The position numbers and the translations under genes were made by a program. From assembly GCF_000688255.1 (NCBI RefSeq), contig NZ_JHYS01000001.1, forward strand, positions 388,865 to 452,864: a stretch of DNA of 64,000 bases, given 5' to 3'. This DNA is from Simplicispira psychrophila DSM 11588. GTDB taxonomy: Bacteria; Pseudomonadota; Gammaproteobacteria; Burkholderiales; Burkholderiaceae_C. The notes beneath the pieces are model-generated. The model saw only the letters and a program-made list of their open reading frames with translations. It was not told the DNA's origin and ran no database searches. Positions 9,876 through 19,432 of the stretch are shown piece by piece (position 1 is the first letter of the stretch; each line of letters starts with the position of its first letter).

Positions 9876-10337
9876 TCAGCCCTGGCGGAACTGCTTGCGC
9901 AAGAACGGCTTGTGGCGCGCGATGTGCGCCATCTGCGCCTCGGCAATAGTGCCGCCCAAATTTTCGCCATCGCCATTGAGCACCTCGTTGGCGTAGCGCA
10001 TGGCACGCGCCACCACTTCGGTTTCGCTCACGCCCTGCGCCGTCGCCAACTCCAGCGCCACACAGCGCATGGCGCGCTGGGACAGCATCCACATGGCGCC
10101 AAACGAGTCCCAAGCGGCCGCAGCTTCTTGAGATTTTTCGCGGTCGGCGAGGATTTCATTCAACGGCTTGGCGAGAATTTCTTGCAGGCTATCGACCTGC
10201 TGTTGCAGGTGTTCTGCACGCTCTTCCCATTGAGCGGCAGTAGCTTGAACAGCGCTAGCGCCCGCAGCAACAGGCACCGGCAGGCTGCCATCCGGATTCG
10301 GCTGGGCAATGGACAGGGAGGAAGAAAAGGAGGTCAT
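9876..10337 (-). CDS. conserved hypothetical protein, translationally coupled to queC
   Basis: 153 residues, soluble. A Ser/Pro/Ala-rich N-terminus is followed by a heptad-like coiled-coil stretch ([20 protein letters not shown], about residues 35-70) and a helical C-terminus ending [16 protein letters not shown] at 10337 overlaps the queC stop by four bases (ATGA), which fixes the start and implies coupling. I do not recognise a family. The fixed place after queC suggests a narrow lineage-specific gene. Confidence 0.8.
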   Translation of the reverse strand: MTSFSSSLSIAQPNPDGSLPVPVAAGASAVQATAAQWEERAEHLQQQVDSLQEILAKPLNEILADREKSQEAAAAWDSFGAMWMLSQRAMRCVALELATAQGVSETEVVARAMRYANEVLNGDGENLGGTIAEAQMAHIARHKPFLRKQFRQG

Positions 10338-11044
10338 AAAGTGCTTCCCTCTTGTGCGCGATAACCATCCCAGCCACGCGCACGCAGCGTGCAAGCCGGA
10401 CACGTGCCACAGCCATAACCCCATTCGTGGCGCTGGCCGCGCTCGCCTTGGTAGCAGGTGTGGGTGTCTTCGACAATCAAGTCCACCAATGCCTGCCCGC
10501 CCAGCGATTCGGCCATGCGCCAGGTAGCGGCCTTGTCGATCCACATCAGCGGCGTTTCGATGCGCAGGCGCTGCGCCAGCCCTAAATTCAGCGCCAGCTG
10601 CATCGCCTTCATGGTGTCATCGCGGCAGTCCGGGTAACCCGAAAAATCGGTCTCGCACACGCCGGTCACGATCACCTGCAGGCCGCGCCGATAGGCCAGC
10701 GCACCGGCCAGCGTCAAAAACAGCAGATTGCGCCCCGGCACAAAGGTGTTGGGCAGACCATCGGCCTGCATGGCAAACGCGACATCCTCGGTCAGCGACG
10801 AGCCACCGATCTGGCGCAGCACATCGAGACTGAGCACATGGTCTTGGCCCAAGAACGGCTCCCATTGCGGAAAGCGCTCGCGCAGCCGCGCTAACACGAC
10901 GGTGCGCGCCAGCATCTCGACGCTGTGGCGCTGACCGTAGTCAAATCCCAAGGTTTCAACGCGCTCATAGCGCTCCAAGGCATGGGCCAGGCAGGTGGTC
11001 GAATCCTGCCCGCCAGAGAAAAGAACGAGAGCGGTGGTGTGCAT
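10334..11044 (-). CDS. queC: 7-cyano-7-deazaguanine synthase
   Basis: Makes preQ0 from 7-carboxy-7-deazaguanine with ATP and ammonia in queuosine biosynthesis. 236 residues with the PP-loop [16 protein letters not shown] at the N-terminus, [16 protein letters not shown] in the middle, and the zinc-binding [10 protein letters not shown] near the C-terminus. ATG at 11044 is the family start; an upstream in-frame codon at 11089 would overlap the divergent cca gene. The two start codons (cca at 11088) are 44 bases apart. Confidence 0.96.
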   Translation of the reverse strand: MHTTALVLFSGGQDSTTCLAHALERYERVETLGFDYGQRHSVEMLARTVVLARLRERFPQWEPFLGQDHVLSLDVLRQIGGSSLTEDVAFAMQADGLPNTFVPGRNLLFLTLAGALAYRRGLQVIVTGVCETDFSGYPDCRDDTMKAMQLALNLGLAQRLRIETPLMWIDKAATWRMAESLGGQALVDLIVEDTHTCYQGERGQRHEWGYGCGTCPACTLRARGWDGYRAQEGSTL

Positions 11045-11087
11045 GGGGTGATTAGAACGGCTGGGCGCGCCCCCTACACTCGGGCGC

Positions 11088-12350
11088 ATGAAAATTTACA
11101 TGGTCGGCGGCGCGGTGCGTGACCGCTTGTTAGGGCGGGAGGTCAGTGACCGCGATTGGGTGGTGGTGGGCGCGACGCCAGAGCAAATGGTGGCGCAGGG
11201 CTATCTGCCGGTGGGGCGGGATTTTCCGGTGTTTTTGCACCCAAAAACCCGCGAGGAATATGCGCTGGCGCGCACTGAGAGGAAGAGCGGGCGCGGCTAT
11301 CGGGGCTTTGTGGTGCAGACCTCGCCCGAGGTGACACTGGAAGAAGACTTGGCACGGCGCGACCTAACTATCAATTCGATAGCTACTAATGCACGTCCTA
11401 AAAGCGCTGCAGACTATTTTGACCCTTATCACGGCCAGCGCGATCTGGAAAAGCGCGTGCTGCGCCATGTCACCGACGCTTTCCGCGAAGACCCGGTACG
11501 CATCCTGCGTGTGGCGCGCTTTGCGGCGCGCTTGACCGATTTTTCCGTGGCGCCTGAGACGCTGCAGCTGATGCGCGAGATGGTGGCGCACGGCGAGGCC
11601 GATCACTTGGTGGCTGAACGCGTCTGGCAAGAACTGGCGCGCGGGCTGATGGAGGAGCAACCGTCGCGGATGTTTGAGGTGCTGCGCGCTTGCGGTGCGC
11701 TGGCGGTGGTGCTGCCCGAGGTGAACCGCCTGTGGGGCGTGCCGCAGCGTGCGGACCACCACCCCGAAATTGATACCGGCATCCACCTGATGATGGTGCT
11801 GGACATGGCCGCGCACCTGAAGGCGCCGCTGACGGTGCGCTTTGCTTGTCTGGTACACGACTTGGGCAAAGCCACCACGCCGGCGCATGTGCTGCCGCGC
11901 CACTTGGGCCACGAGGAGCGCAGCGCCCAGTTGCTCAAGGGGCTGGCCGCACGCCTGCGCGTGCCGCTGGACTGCCGCGAAATTGCCGATGTGGTGGCGC
12001 GAGAGCACGGCAATATCCACCGCAGCGCCGAACTGGACGCGGCCGCGCTGGTGCGGCTGATTGAGCGCTGCGACGGCATCCGCAAGCCCGAGCGTTTTGC
12101 TGAAATTTTGCTGGCCTGCGAGTGCGATGCACGTGGGCGCTTGGGGCGGCAAGCATCCGCCTACCCCCAGCGCCAGCGGCTGCGGGAAGCGCTGGTGGCG
12201 CTGCAAGCGGTTGCTACGGCAACCATAGCGGCTAGCGCAGCAGCAGCGGGCGTTACCGGGCCAAAAGTGGGTGAAATGATCCACGCCGCACGGGTCAAGG
12301 CGGTGGCGGCTTGGTTGGCCTCTGCAGCCACGCCAACACCCGCCGCCTGA
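11088..12350 (+). CDS. cca: multifunctional CCA-adding tRNA nucleotidyltransferase
   Basis: Adds or repairs the 3' CCA of tRNAs. 420 residues. The N-terminal class II nucleotidyltransferase domain shows [11 protein letters not shown] and the catalytic [11 protein letters not shown]-terminal HD phosphohydrolase domain ([12 protein letters not shown], about residues 253-264) is of the enterobacterial/beta type. Two stretches look like in-frame remnants of the dispersed ATAGCT repeat: residues about 95-110 (DNA 11366-11412) and about residues 376-386 (12213-12245). Both lie at surface-type or low-conservation spots and do not break the frame. Confidence 0.95.
   Translation: MKIYMVGGAVRDRLLGREVSDRDWVVVGATPEQMVAQGYLPVGRDFPVFLHPKTREEYALARTERKSGRGYRGFVVQTSPEVTLEEDLARRDLTINSIATNARPKSAADYFDPYHGQRDLEKRVLRHVTDAFREDPVRILRVARFAARLTDFSVAPETLQLMREMVAHGEADHLVAERVWQELARGLMEEQPSRMFEVLRACGALAVVLPEVNRLWGVPQRADHHPEIDTGIHLMMVLDMAAHLKAPLTVRFACLVHDLGKATTPAHVLPRHLGHEERSAQLLKGLAARLRVPLDCREIADVVAREHGNIHRSAELDAAALVRLIERCDGIRKPERFAEILLACECDARGRLGRQASAYPQRQRLREALVALQAVATATIAASAAAAGVTGPKVGEMIHAARVKAVAAWLASAATPTPAA
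11366..11412. repeat. ATAGCT-type dispersed repeat inside cca
   Basis: TATCAATTCGATAGCTAC followed by AATGCACGTCCTAAAAGCGC resembles the intergenic repeat copies (for example 57508-57583) and differs in base composition from the GC-rich coding sequence on both sides. It is translated in frame as part of Cca. Confidence 0.55.
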
Positions 12351-12360
12351 CCACACAAGC

Positions 12361-12798
12361 TCAGGCCGGCACCGACTGCACCCAGCGCACGATGTCGGCC
12401 GCACTGAGTGCGCCCGAGATACGCGCCGCTTCTTTACCGTTTTTGAACAACACCAGGGTCGGGATGCTGCGGATGTGGTAGGGCGCCGCGACTTGCGGGT
12501 GTGCCTCGGTATCAAGCTTGGCCAAGCGCATGTGCGGTTCCAGCTGACCGGCGGCTTGGACAAACGCCGGCGCCATCTGCCGGCACGGGCCGCACCACGG
12601 CGCCCAGAAATCCACCAGCATCGGAATCTGGTTGCGCTGCACCTGCTTGGCAAAGCTGGTGGCGTCCAGTTCGAGCGGCGCTGCCATAAACAGCGGCTGG
12701 TGGCAGCTACCGCAGTCGGGCGCGCTGGCCAACTGGGCCGACTGCACCCGGTTGGTGGTGTGGCAGTGCGGGCAGACGATGTGCAGAGCTTCGGTCAT
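12361..12798 (-). CDS. trxC: thioredoxin 2 (zinc thioredoxin)
   Basis: 145 residues. An N-terminal zinc-binding segment has C9-x2-C12 and C29-x2-C32, and is followed by a thioredoxin fold with active site WCGPC (C69, C72) and the cis-Pro motif RSIPTLVLF. The zinc extension identifies TrxC rather than TrxA; TrxC family members are redox-responsive reductants of cytosolic disulfides. The start at 12798 gives the canonical MTEALHIVCPHC. It converges with cca, with 10 bases between the stop codons. Confidence 0.94.
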   Translation of the reverse strand: MTEALHIVCPHCHTTNRVQSAQLASAPDCGSCHQPLFMAAPLELDATSFAKQVQRNQIPMLVDFWAPWCGPCRQMAPAFVQAAGQLEPHMRLAKLDTEAHPQVAAPYHIRSIPTLVLFKNGKEAARISGALSAADIVRWVQSVPA

Positions 12799-12854
12799 GG
12801 CGGGCTTTCTCAAGAGAAGTGGTGGTCACGACATCGGGCCAAAGGGACATAAAT

Positions 12855-13667
12855 TCAAGCGGAGAAACGCACACTGACCGTACAACCGGCACCCAGCACC
12901 GCCGTGGCCTGGGCGTCGCCGCCATGGCGCTGGGCAATGGCGCGCACTGCCGCTAGGCCGGTACCGACCCCTTCAAACTCAGTCGCACGGTGCAGGCGCT
13001 GGAACATGCCAAACAGGCCGGCGGCCTGCGCCGGATTGAAGCCGGCGCCGTTGTCCTGCACGCGCAGCGTGACGCTGCCGTCGGCGCTGCATTCGCCCAC
13101 GACGGCAATGCGCGCCGGATCGCACCCGCGCGTGAATTTGAGCGCGTTACCAACCAGCTCGGCCAGCAGCTGGCGCAACAGCGCGGCGTCGCCCTGCACG
13201 CTGGGCAGGTCGGGAGCGATATGCCACTGCACGACCCGGCCTTGCACCTGCGCGGCCAGCGTAGCCTGCACTTCGTGCGCCAGCGCGGTCAGCGCAACCG
13301 GCTGGCGCAGCAGGGGCGCGTGGGCGATGCGCGACAGCGCCAGCAGACCATCCAGCATGCGCCCCATGCGCCGCGCCGACTGGTCCATGGTGGATAGAAA
13401 TTCCTGCGCCTCCGCCAGCGCTTCCCCCTGCAGGCCAGCGTCCTGCAGCAGTTCGGCCACCAACGGGCCATAGGAGGTGATGTGGCGCAGCGGCGCGCGC
13501 AAGTCGTGTGAGACGGCGCGCAAAAATTCTTCCTGCGCCGCACGCAGCGCGGCCAGTTCACGCTCGCGCTCGGCCAACAGGGCAAGCGCCTGTGACAGCG
13601 TTGGTGCTGGCAGCGGCGCTAACGCGGGCTCGGCAGCGGTGTCAAGCCAAGGCGCCATCCCGCTCAT
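12855..13667 (-). CDS. small soluble histidine kinase without sensor domain
   Basis: 270 residues. A short coiled-coil (ALALLAERERELAALRAAQEE) leads into an HisKA domain with phospho-acceptor H54 in AVSHDLRAPLRH. A full HATPase domain follows: N box ELVGNALKF, G1 DNGAGFN, F box FGMFQRLH and G2 GVGTGLAAV. There is no membrane segment, PAS or GAF domain and no response regulator next to it. The start at 13667 overlaps the glmU stop by four bases (ATGA), so it is translationally coupled to glmU. The F box and G boxes resemble bacteriophytochrome-type kinases. The input signal is unknown. Confidence 0.88.
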   Translation of the reverse strand: MSGMAPWLDTAAEPALAPLPAPTLSQALALLAERERELAALRAAQEEFLRAVSHDLRAPLRHITSYGPLVAELLQDAGLQGEALAEAQEFLSTMDQSARRMGRMLDGLLALSRIAHAPLLRQPVALTALAHEVQATLAAQVQGRVVQWHIAPDLPSVQGDAALLRQLLAELVGNALKFTRGCDPARIAVVGECSADGSVTLRVQDNGAGFNPAQAAGLFGMFQRLHRATEFEGVGTGLAAVRAIAQRHGGDAQATAVLGAGCTVSVRFSA

Positions 13668-15127
13668 GGCTTGGGCAGCTTGGCAGGGCGCGTCCAGTTC
13701 GTCAGATGGACCTGTTTGCCGCGCGCCACGCCCAGCGCGCCCGCTGGCACGGCTTTGGTGACGGTCGAGCCGCCGCCCACAGTCGCACCAGCGCCAATGG
13801 TGATCGGCGCCACCAGCACGCAGTTGCTGCCAATGTGCACATCGGCCTCGATCACGGTACGGTGCTTGTTGGCGCCGTCGTAGTTGGCGGTGATGCTGCC
13901 GGCGCCGTAGTTGACGCGCTCGCCCACCGTGGCGTCGCCCAGATAGGCCAGGTGGTTGGCCTTGGCGCCATCGGCCAGGGTGGAATTTTTGACTTCGACA
14001 AAGTTGCCGATGTGTACCGCGCGGCCCAGCTGCGCGCCGGGGCGCAGGCGGGCGAACGGCCCGATCAGCGCACCCTCGCCCACCGCCACGCCGGCTTGCT
14101 CGCCATCGATGTGGGTGTAGGGGTGAATCACCGCACCCGCCGCAATCACCGCATTGGCAATGCAGCAGTGCGCGCCAATCTGCACGCCCTCGCCCAGTTC
14201 CACGCGGCCGGTGAAAATGCAGCCGACGTCGATTTCCACGTCCTGCCCGCAAACCAATGCGCCGCGCACACCGGTTCGTGGGTCGTCGCGCAGGTCAAAA
14301 CGCGCCGGATCGGCCAAGCGCACGCCCTGCTCCATCAGCGCATGCGCCTGGCGCAGTTGGTAGGCACGCTCCAGCTCGGCCAGTTGCACCGGGCTGTTGA
14401 CGCCGGCGACCTGCAACGCGTCACTGATGCGGTGCGCCAGCACTGGCACGCCATCCGCCACGGCCAGGGCGACGATGTCGGTCAGGTAATACTCGCCCTG
14501 GGCGTTGTGATTGGTCAAGCGGCCCAGCCACGGCGCCAGCAGGCGCGCCGGTACGGCCAGGATGCCGCTGTAGACCTCGGTGATGGCGCGCTGGGCCTCG
14601 CTGGCGTCCTTGTGCTCGACGATGGCCTGCACCGCACCCGCGGCGTTGCGCACGATGCGGCCATAGCCGGTCGGGTCGGGCAGCGTCACCGTCAGTAGCG
14701 CCAGCGCGCCGTCGTATACGTCATCGATCACGCCTTCCGAGGCAGCAATCAGCGCACGCAGCGTGTCCGGCTGGGTCAGCGGCACATCGCCCGACAGCAC
14801 CACCACCGTGCCATCGGTACGCAACTGCGGCAGCGCCTGCTGCACGGCGTGGCCGGTGCCCAACTGCGGCTCCTGGCGAACAAATGCCAATTCAAATTCA
14901 GGGTTAAAAGTAGCACTAACGCTTGCTGCACCTGCGGTAGCAGCTTCTACTTCCATAGCACCATGGCCAGTGATGACGATGGCGCTGCGCGCCTGCAAAT
15001 GCGCCGCCTGGTCCAGTACATGCTGCAGCAGCGGCCGCCCGGCCAGACGCTGCAAAACTTTGGGCAAACGGCTTTTCATGCGCGTGCCTTTGCCGGCGGC
15101 CATGATGAGGATGTCGAGTGGTGTCAT
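13664..15127 (-). CDS. glmU: bifunctional UDP-GlcNAc pyrophosphorylase / GlcN-1-P acetyltransferase
   Basis: Makes UDP-GlcNAc for peptidoglycan and LPS. 487 residues, longer than the usual ~455. N-terminal uridyltransferase motif LIMAAGKGTRMKSRLPKVL, QLGTGHAVQQALP and GDVPL; C-terminal left-handed beta helix with repeated hexapeptides (GAVIHPYTHIDGEQ, NFVEVKNSTLADGAKANHLAYLGD). Residues about 57-83 are extra: their DNA (14884-14960) is AT-richer and resembles the dispersed repeat, which explains much of the extra length. It is followed directly by the histidine kinase. Confidence 0.95.
   Translation of the reverse strand: MTPLDILIMAAGKGTRMKSRLPKVLQRLAGRPLLQHVLDQAAHLQARSAIVITGHGAMEVEAATAGAASVSATFNPEFELAFVRQEPQLGTGHAVQQALPQLRTDGTVVVLSGDVPLTQPDTLRALIAASEGVIDDVYDGALALLTVTLPDPTGYGRIVRNAAGAVQAIVEHKDASEAQRAITEVYSGILAVPARLLAPWLGRLTNHNAQGEYYLTDIVALAVADGVPVLAHRISDALQVAGVNSPVQLAELERAYQLRQAHALMEQGVRLADPARFDLRDDPRTGVRGALVCGQDVEIDVGCIFTGRVELGEGVQIGAHCCIANAVIAAGAVIHPYTHIDGEQAGVAVGEGALIGPFARLRPGAQLGRAVHIGNFVEVKNSTLADGAKANHLAYLGDATVGERVNYGAGSITANYDGANKHRTVIEADVHIGSNCVLVAPITIGAGATVGGGSTVTKAVPAGALGVARGKQVHLTNWTRPAKLPKP
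14884..14960. repeat. dispersed repeat inserted in frame in glmU
   Basis: This stretch contains AAAGTAGCACTAACGCTTGC and GCAGCTTCTACTTCCATAGC, matching the layout of intergenic copies such as 56247-56308 (AGCGCTT, AGCAAGCG, TAGCTAT elements). It encodes about 25 residues rich in Ala, Val and Ser in the pyrophosphorylase domain, between VITGHGAM and VRQEPQLGTG. Confidence 0.55.
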
Positions 15128-15227
15128 AAAAACTCCGTGGTCCGGTGCGGTTGGTGGCGGCGCGCTCGCAGGCGGCGCACGCCCAGCGTACCGGCGCGAT
15201 TATCGGGGCCGTGCGGCGCCAGCGGAA

Positions 15228-15989
15228 CTACAACAGCGGCACACAGCGCGCCGGCTGGTCGTAGTACTCGGCCAGGCGTTCCAGCGCATGGGGATTGGGC
15301 AGGCGCAGCCGGCCGTGCGCGATGTCGTGCAACCCCAGTTTGGCCAGCCGGCGCAGCGTTTTGTTGGTGTGTACCAGTGACAGCCCCAACGCATCGGCAA
15401 TGTGCTGCTGGTTGAGCGGAAAAGGCACACTGCCGCCCTCGGCCAGGCCCAGCCGCTCCAAGCGCCGGTAGAGGTGCATCAGCAGCATCGCCACACGCTC
15501 GGTGGCATTGCGCTGCCCGGTGGTCAGCAGGTTGTCGTCCACAAAGCTCTCGCCACGCGCCGACAGCCAGGTGATGTCATAGCCCAGCCGCGGCTCGGTG
15601 CGAAACAGCTCCCACAGGCGGTCGCCGGTAAACACGCACAGCGCGCAGTCGGTCACGGCCTCGACGCCGTGCGCGGCACTGTCGCCAAACTCCTGCTGCA
15701 AGCCCACCAGATCGCCTGGCAGCACGAAGTTGAGGATCTGCCGGCGCCCGTCGCTGAGCGTCTTGTAGCGAAACGCCCAGCCGGCGTACAGGGTGAACAA
15801 CTTGCCGTTGGGGGCGTATTCGCGGATCACCGCCGCGCCGGCCGACACTGCCAGTACACCGCTGCGAAAAGATTCGATAAACGCCAGCTGCTGCGGCGTC
15901 ACGGACGTGAACGCATCCGTCTGGCGCAGCCGGCAATCACTGCAGTGGGGTGGGCAAAATCTGACAGCAAGCGGAGGAACGTGGTGCAT
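15228..15989 (-). CDS. Crp/Fnr family transcription regulator
   Basis: 253 residues with a cyclic-nucleotide-binding-like beta roll (about 45-150, including FVLPGDLVGLQQEFG) and a C-terminal winged HTH (FPLNQQHIADALGLSLVHTNKTLRRLAKLG). Cysteines C12, C16 and C19 resemble the FNR cluster spacing, but the position equivalent to E. coli FNR C29 is Asp, and the recognition helix reads HTNKTLRR rather than the FNR E..SR pattern. It is therefore probably not the regulator of the FNR boxes in this window. Divergent from the BLUF gene. Confidence 0.88.
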   Translation of the reverse strand: MHHVPPLAVRFCPPHCSDCRLRQTDAFTSVTPQQLAFIESFRSGVLAVSAGAAVIREYAPNGKLFTLYAGWAFRYKTLSDGRRQILNFVLPGDLVGLQQEFGDSAAHGVEAVTDCALCVFTGDRLWELFRTEPRLGYDITWLSARGESFVDDNLLTTGQRNATERVAMLLMHLYRRLERLGLAEGGSVPFPLNQQHIADALGLSLVHTNKTLRRLAKLGLHDIAHGRLRLPNPHALERLAEYYDQPARCVPLL

Positions 15990-16062
15990 CGTGGGCGGAT
16001 TCTAGAAGGGCGGCCAACCGGCCGCCCCACAGTGGCCCGTGGCACATGGGTTGCCGTTTGGC

Positions 16063-16087
16063 GTGTGGTGTGTGGTGTGTGGTGTGT
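16063..16087. repeat. heptanucleotide tandem repeat (GTGTGGT)
   Basis: GTGTGGT is repeated about 3.6 times in the divergent promoter region between the Crp/Fnr gene and the BLUF gene, immediately upstream of a perfect TTGACA hexamer (16091-16096). Confidence 0.8.
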
Positions 16088-16090
16088 CTT

Positions 16091-16125
16091 TTGACATTGC
16101 AATGACATGGAGGGTTGCTTACAGT
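16091..16125 (+). promoter_or_regulatory. putative promoter of the BLUF gene
   Basis: A consensus -35 hexamer TTGACA lies at 16091-16096, but the best -10 match, TACAGT at 16120-16125, would be 23 bases away. An overlapping TTGCAA at 16097-16102 gives 17-base spacing. The alignment is not unique, so only the region is claimed. Confidence 0.35.
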
Positions 16126-16134
16126 GGTACGCCT

Positions 16135-16536
16135 ATGACCTCGTCCCTGAACACCCTCTATGAAGTGCTGTATGTCAGCGTGCTGGCGCCCGGCGCTCCG
16201 GTCAGCGCCGTCGCGGAGATTGCCGGCCATGCGCGTGCCGCCAATGCGCAGCGCGGCATCACCGGCCTGCTGGTGTTTGACGGCAACGGCTTTTGCCAGC
16301 AGCTGGAGGGCACGCAAAAAAATGTGCTCTCCGCCATGGAGCGGATTAGCCAGGACGCCCGCCACGTGCAGATCAGTGTGGTGCACCACGGCCCGCTGAC
16401 GGCGCGGCGTTTTTCTGACTTCAGCCTGGCTTTCAGCCCAGCAGAAGATGCCGACACGCTGGCGGCGCTGGCTTTGCTCGACGGCGAGGCGGCGCTGCAG
16501 GCATTCCATGCACTGCGTGCGAGCGTGCTGCTGTAA
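16135..16536 (+). CDS. stand-alone BLUF blue-light receptor
   Basis: 133 residues, a single BLUF domain (flavin-binding blue-light sensor) with a short C-terminal helical extension and no output domain. The photocycle residues fit: Y13 (LYVS), N37 (RAANAQRGITG) and Q55 (FCQQLEG). The spacings of 24 and 42 residues between them equal those of AppA Y21/N45/Q63. The start is ATG 16135; the longer upstream frame begins inside the tandem repeat. It must act through a partner protein, as short BLUF proteins do. The divergent Crp/Fnr gene is a candidate by position only. Confidence 0.9.
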   Translation: MTSSLNTLYEVLYVSVLAPGAPVSAVAEIAGHARAANAQRGITGLLVFDGNGFCQQLEGTQKNVLSAMERISQDARHVQISVVHHGPLTARRFSDFSLAFSPAEDADTLAALALLDGEAALQAFHALRASVLL

Positions 16537-16539
16537 ATA

Positions 16540-16626
16540 ACACGCGCTTTGGCGCCAGCGCCTGCCAGCTAAAACCCTAGCTGCTGGCGCTTGCTGCACA
16601 AGCGTTGCAGCCAAATTCGCTGTATT
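16540..16626. repeat. dispersed repeat with hairpin between BLUF gene and tyrS
   Basis: AGCGCCTGCCAGCT pairs imperfectly with AGCTGCTGGCGCT, followed by GCTGCACAAGCGTTGCAGCC. It occupies the convergent gap between the BLUF gene and tyrS and may serve as a bidirectional terminator-like structure. Same family as the copy at 50327-50388. Confidence 0.55.
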
Positions 16627-16630
16627 TCTC

Positions 16631-17863
16631 TCAGGCCAGTGTCACGCGGGCAAATTTGCGCTTGCCCACCTGCACCACATAGCTGCCCACGTCCAGCTTC
16701 AAACCGCGCTCGCTGACCACGCTGCCGTCCACCCGCACACCACCGCCGTCGATCAGGCGATTAGCCTCACTGGTCGAGGGGGCCAAGTTGGCCTGCTTGA
16801 GCAGCGCGCCGATGCCCAGCGGCGCGCCGGACAGCGCCACTTCAGCAATCTCGTCGGGCACGCCGCCCTTGCTGCGGTTGATGAAGTCCTGCTCGGCCGC
16901 GTCGGCGGCAGCCGCGCTGTGAAAGCGTGCGGTGATTTCTTTCGCCAGCGCCACTTTGGCGTCCTTGGGATTGCGCCCAGCGGCAATCTCGGCCCTGAAC
17001 GCGGCAATCTCGGCCAAGCTTTTAAACGACAGCAGCGTGTACCAGTCCCACATCAGCGTGTCCGAAATACTCAGCACCTTGGCAAACATGGTGTTGGCGT
17101 CTTCGGTGATGCCGATGTAGTTGTTTTTCGACTTGGACATCTTCTCGACGCCGTCCAGCCCGACCAGCAGTGGCATGGTGAGCACGCACTGCGGCTCCTG
17201 GCCGTATTCCTGTTGCAAGTGGCGACCCATCAGCAAATTGAATTTTTGATCCGTGCCGCCCAGCTCGAGGTCGGCCTTGAGCGCCACCGAGTCGTAACCC
17301 TGCATCAACGGGTACAAAAACTCATGCACTGCAATCGGCGTGCCGGCCTTGAAACGGTCGTGAAAGTCGTTGCGCTCCATCATCCGTGCCACAGTAAATT
17401 TGGCGGCCAGCTGGATCATGCCGGTGGCACCCAGCGGCTCGCACCACTCGCTGTTGTAGCGAATCTCAGTTTTGGCCGGGTCGAGCACCAAACTGGCTTG
17501 CTGGTAATAGGTTTCGGCGTTGAACTTGATTTGCTCCGGCGTCAACGGCGGGCGCGTGTTGTTGCGCCCGGACGGGTCGCCAATCAGGCTGGTGAAGTCG
17601 CCAATCAAGAAAATCACCTGGTGGCCCAGGTCTTGCAGCTGGCGCATTTTGTTCAGCACCACGGTGTGGCCGATGTGGATGTCGGGCGCAGTCGGGTCCA
17701 GGCCGAGCTTGATGCGCAGCGGCTGGCCGCTGGCTTGAGAGCGTGTCAGCTTCTTTACCCACTCGTCTTGCGGCAGCAGTTCCTGCACGCCGCGCAGCGA
17801 GACTTCAAGCGCTTGTCTTACATCTTCGGACACCGCAACCGGTGTAACAAAATCTTGATTCAT
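16631..17863 (-). CDS. tyrS: tyrosyl-tRNA synthetase
   Basis: Charges tRNA-Tyr. 410 residues with the class I HIGH motif ([13 protein letters not shown]), [12 protein letters not shown] as KMSKS loop, and a C-terminal S4 RNA-binding domain ([15 protein letters not shown]). The start at 17863 ([12 protein letters not shown]) is preferred over an upstream in-frame codon at 18031, which would run through the divergent promoter region. Divergent from the M23 peptidase gene, a common arrangement in Burkholderiales together with anmK and erpA. Confidence 0.96.
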   Translation of the reverse strand: MNQDFVTPVAVSEDVRQALEVSLRGVQELLPQDEWVKKLTRSQASGQPLRIKLGLDPTAPDIHIGHTVVLNKMRQLQDLGHQVIFLIGDFTSLIGDPSGRNNTRPPLTPEQIKFNAETYYQQASLVLDPAKTEIRYNSEWCEPLGATGMIQLAAKFTVARMMERNDFHDRFKAGTPIAVHEFLYPLMQGYDSVALKADLELGGTDQKFNLLMGRHLQQEYGQEPQCVLTMPLLVGLDGVEKMSKSKNNYIGITEDANTMFAKVLSISDTLMWDWYTLLSFKSLAEIAAFRAEIAAGRNPKDAKVALAKEITARFHSAAAADAAEQDFINRSKGGVPDEIAEVALSGAPLGIGALLKQANLAPSTSEANRLIDGGGVRVDGSVVSERGLKLDVGSYVVQVGKRKFARVTLA

Positions 17864-17982
17864 AAGGGTTTTCCTGGGGTGCTCGGGCGTCGCCCTGGCT
17901 ATAATTCGGGCCACATTGCAGTGGCGGATTCTACGTAGTCCCGCTATTTCGACCCGCTCGAACGGCTGCATCCTGACAGTTT

Positions 17983-19416
17983 GTGCGTTCCGAAGCCCTC
18001 GTGCTGATCCAGCCCGGTGCCCCACGGACACACGCTCACCCTGGGGATTTACCTTTGAAATACGGTTTCACCACCGCCAGCCAGGCATTGCTTGGCCGGT
18101 TGTCTCGCAGCATTCAGCAGCATCCCAAACGCATCACGGCCGCTCTGGCCACGGTTCTACTGACCGGCGGCGGCGGCGCGTTTGCCGTGGCCTCGTTTGG
18201 CCCCGATCCGGTCGATTTGCCGGTGACCCTGATCGAGCAGCCGGTGGAATCGCTGGCCAGTGGTCAATCCCTGGCCGAGTTGATCGACCGGCCCGGGTTT
18301 TCGCTCTACCGCTCTGGCCACGTCCGCGCCAGCGATACCGCTGAATCGCTGCTCCGGCGCCTGGGCATTGCCGATCCGGCCGCCGCCGCTTTTTTACGCC
18401 GCGATGCCAACGCCCAGCGCAATCTGCTGGGGCGCACCGGGCGCATCCTCTCGGCCGAAACCTCGGACGACCACCGTTTGGTGCGCATCACGGCACGCTG
18501 GGCGCACGACGACGACGGCACCTTCCAGCGCCTGGTGATCGAAAAATCAGGCAACGGCTTTGTCTCGCACATCACTTCGGCCCCGCTCACCACCTCCAGC
18601 CGTCTGGCCGGCGGCGTGGTGCGCAGTTCGCTGTTTGCCGCCACCGACGCGGCCAGCATCCCGGACGCCGTGGCCGTACAGATGGCCGAGCTGTTTTCGG
18701 GCAATATCGACTTTCACCGCGCCCTGCGCCAAGGCGACCGCTTCTCGGTGGTCTACGAAACCCTGGAAGCCGACGGCGAACTGCTGCGCAGCGGCCGCGT
18801 GCTCAGCGCTGAATTCCACAACAACGGCAAGACGCACCAGGCCATGTGGTTCCAGGAGCCGGGCGCGAGCAAAGGCGCCTACTACACGCTCGCGGGCCAG
18901 AACATGCGCCGCGCCTACCTGACCTCCCCGGTCGAGTTCTCGCGCGTTTCCAGTGGCTTCAAGATGCGCTTTCACCCCATTCTGCAAACGTGGCGCGCCC
19001 ACCTGGGCACCGACTTTGCTGCACCTTCGGGCACCGCCGTGCGCACCGTCGGCGACGGTGTGATCGAGTTCGCCGGGGTGCAGAACGGCTATGGCAACGT
19101 GGTGTACGTCAAGCACCGCAACCAGCACGTCACCGTGTATGCCCACCTGAGCCGCATCGACGTGCGCACCAACCAGGCGGTGGACCAGGGCCAGACCCTT
19201 GGCGCCGTCGGCGCCACCGGCTGGGCCACCGGCCCACACCTGCACTTTGAATTCCGCATCAACGGCCAACAGCAGGACCCGATGCTCATCGCCCAGCAAA
19301 GCGAATCCGCCCAGCCGGTGTCGGCCGCTGCACGCCCCGCATTCAACCGCCTGGCCGCCAGCATGCGCATGCAGCTGACCTCGGCCGAACTGATCGAGCA
19401 AGCCAGCGCCGACTGA
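17983..19416 (+). CDS. M23 family zinc metallopeptidase (MepM-like)
   Basis: A peptidoglycan DD-endopeptidase-type protein, up to 477 residues. A single hydrophobic segment at about residues 48-66 anchors it to the inner membrane; a central OapA/LysM-like region follows; the C-terminal M23 domain has the zinc ligands HLGTD and HLHFEF with [16 protein letters not shown] between them. The start is uncertain: GTG at 17983 gives the longest frame, while TTG at 18055, six bases after GGGGAT, gives a protein starting at KYGFTTASQ. Together with anmK next door it suits cell-wall turnover. Confidence 0.88.
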   Translation: MRSEALVLIQPGAPRTHAHPGDLPLKYGFTTASQALLGRLSRSIQQHPKRITAALATVLLTGGGGAFAVASFGPDPVDLPVTLIEQPVESLASGQSLAELIDRPGFSLYRSGHVRASDTAESLLRRLGIADPAAAAFLRRDANAQRNLLGRTGRILSAETSDDHRLVRITARWAHDDDGTFQRLVIEKSGNGFVSHITSAPLTTSSRLAGGVVRSSLFAATDAASIPDAVAVQMAELFSGNIDFHRALRQGDRFSVVYETLEADGELLRSGRVLSAEFHNNGKTHQAMWFQEPGASKGAYYTLAGQNMRRAYLTSPVEFSRVSSGFKMRFHPILQTWRAHLGTDFAAPSGTAVRTVGDGVIEFAGVQNGYGNVVYVKHRNQHVTVYAHLSRIDVRTNQAVDQGQTLGAVGATGWATGPHLHFEFRINGQQQDPMLIAQQSESAQPVSAAARPAFNRLAASMRMQLTSAELIEQASAD

Positions 19417-19432
19417 GCCATCTGCGCCCTGC

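Noticed and set aside
12855..14252. A single frame seeming to fuse the glmU 3' region to the histidine kinase
   Set aside because: Upstream of 13667 this frame reads out-of-frame glmU sequence (Arg/Ala-rich), and the kinase has its own ATG overlapping the glmU stop.
15228..15989. The Crp/Fnr protein as the FNR that acts on the FNR boxes here
   Set aside because: It lacks the equivalent of FNR C29 and the E..SR recognition residues, so its target is probably different.
16058..16090. Possible CRISPR-like repeat unit
   Set aside because: The repeat unit is seven bases without spacers; it is a simple tandem repeat. No CRISPR array or cas gene was found in the window.
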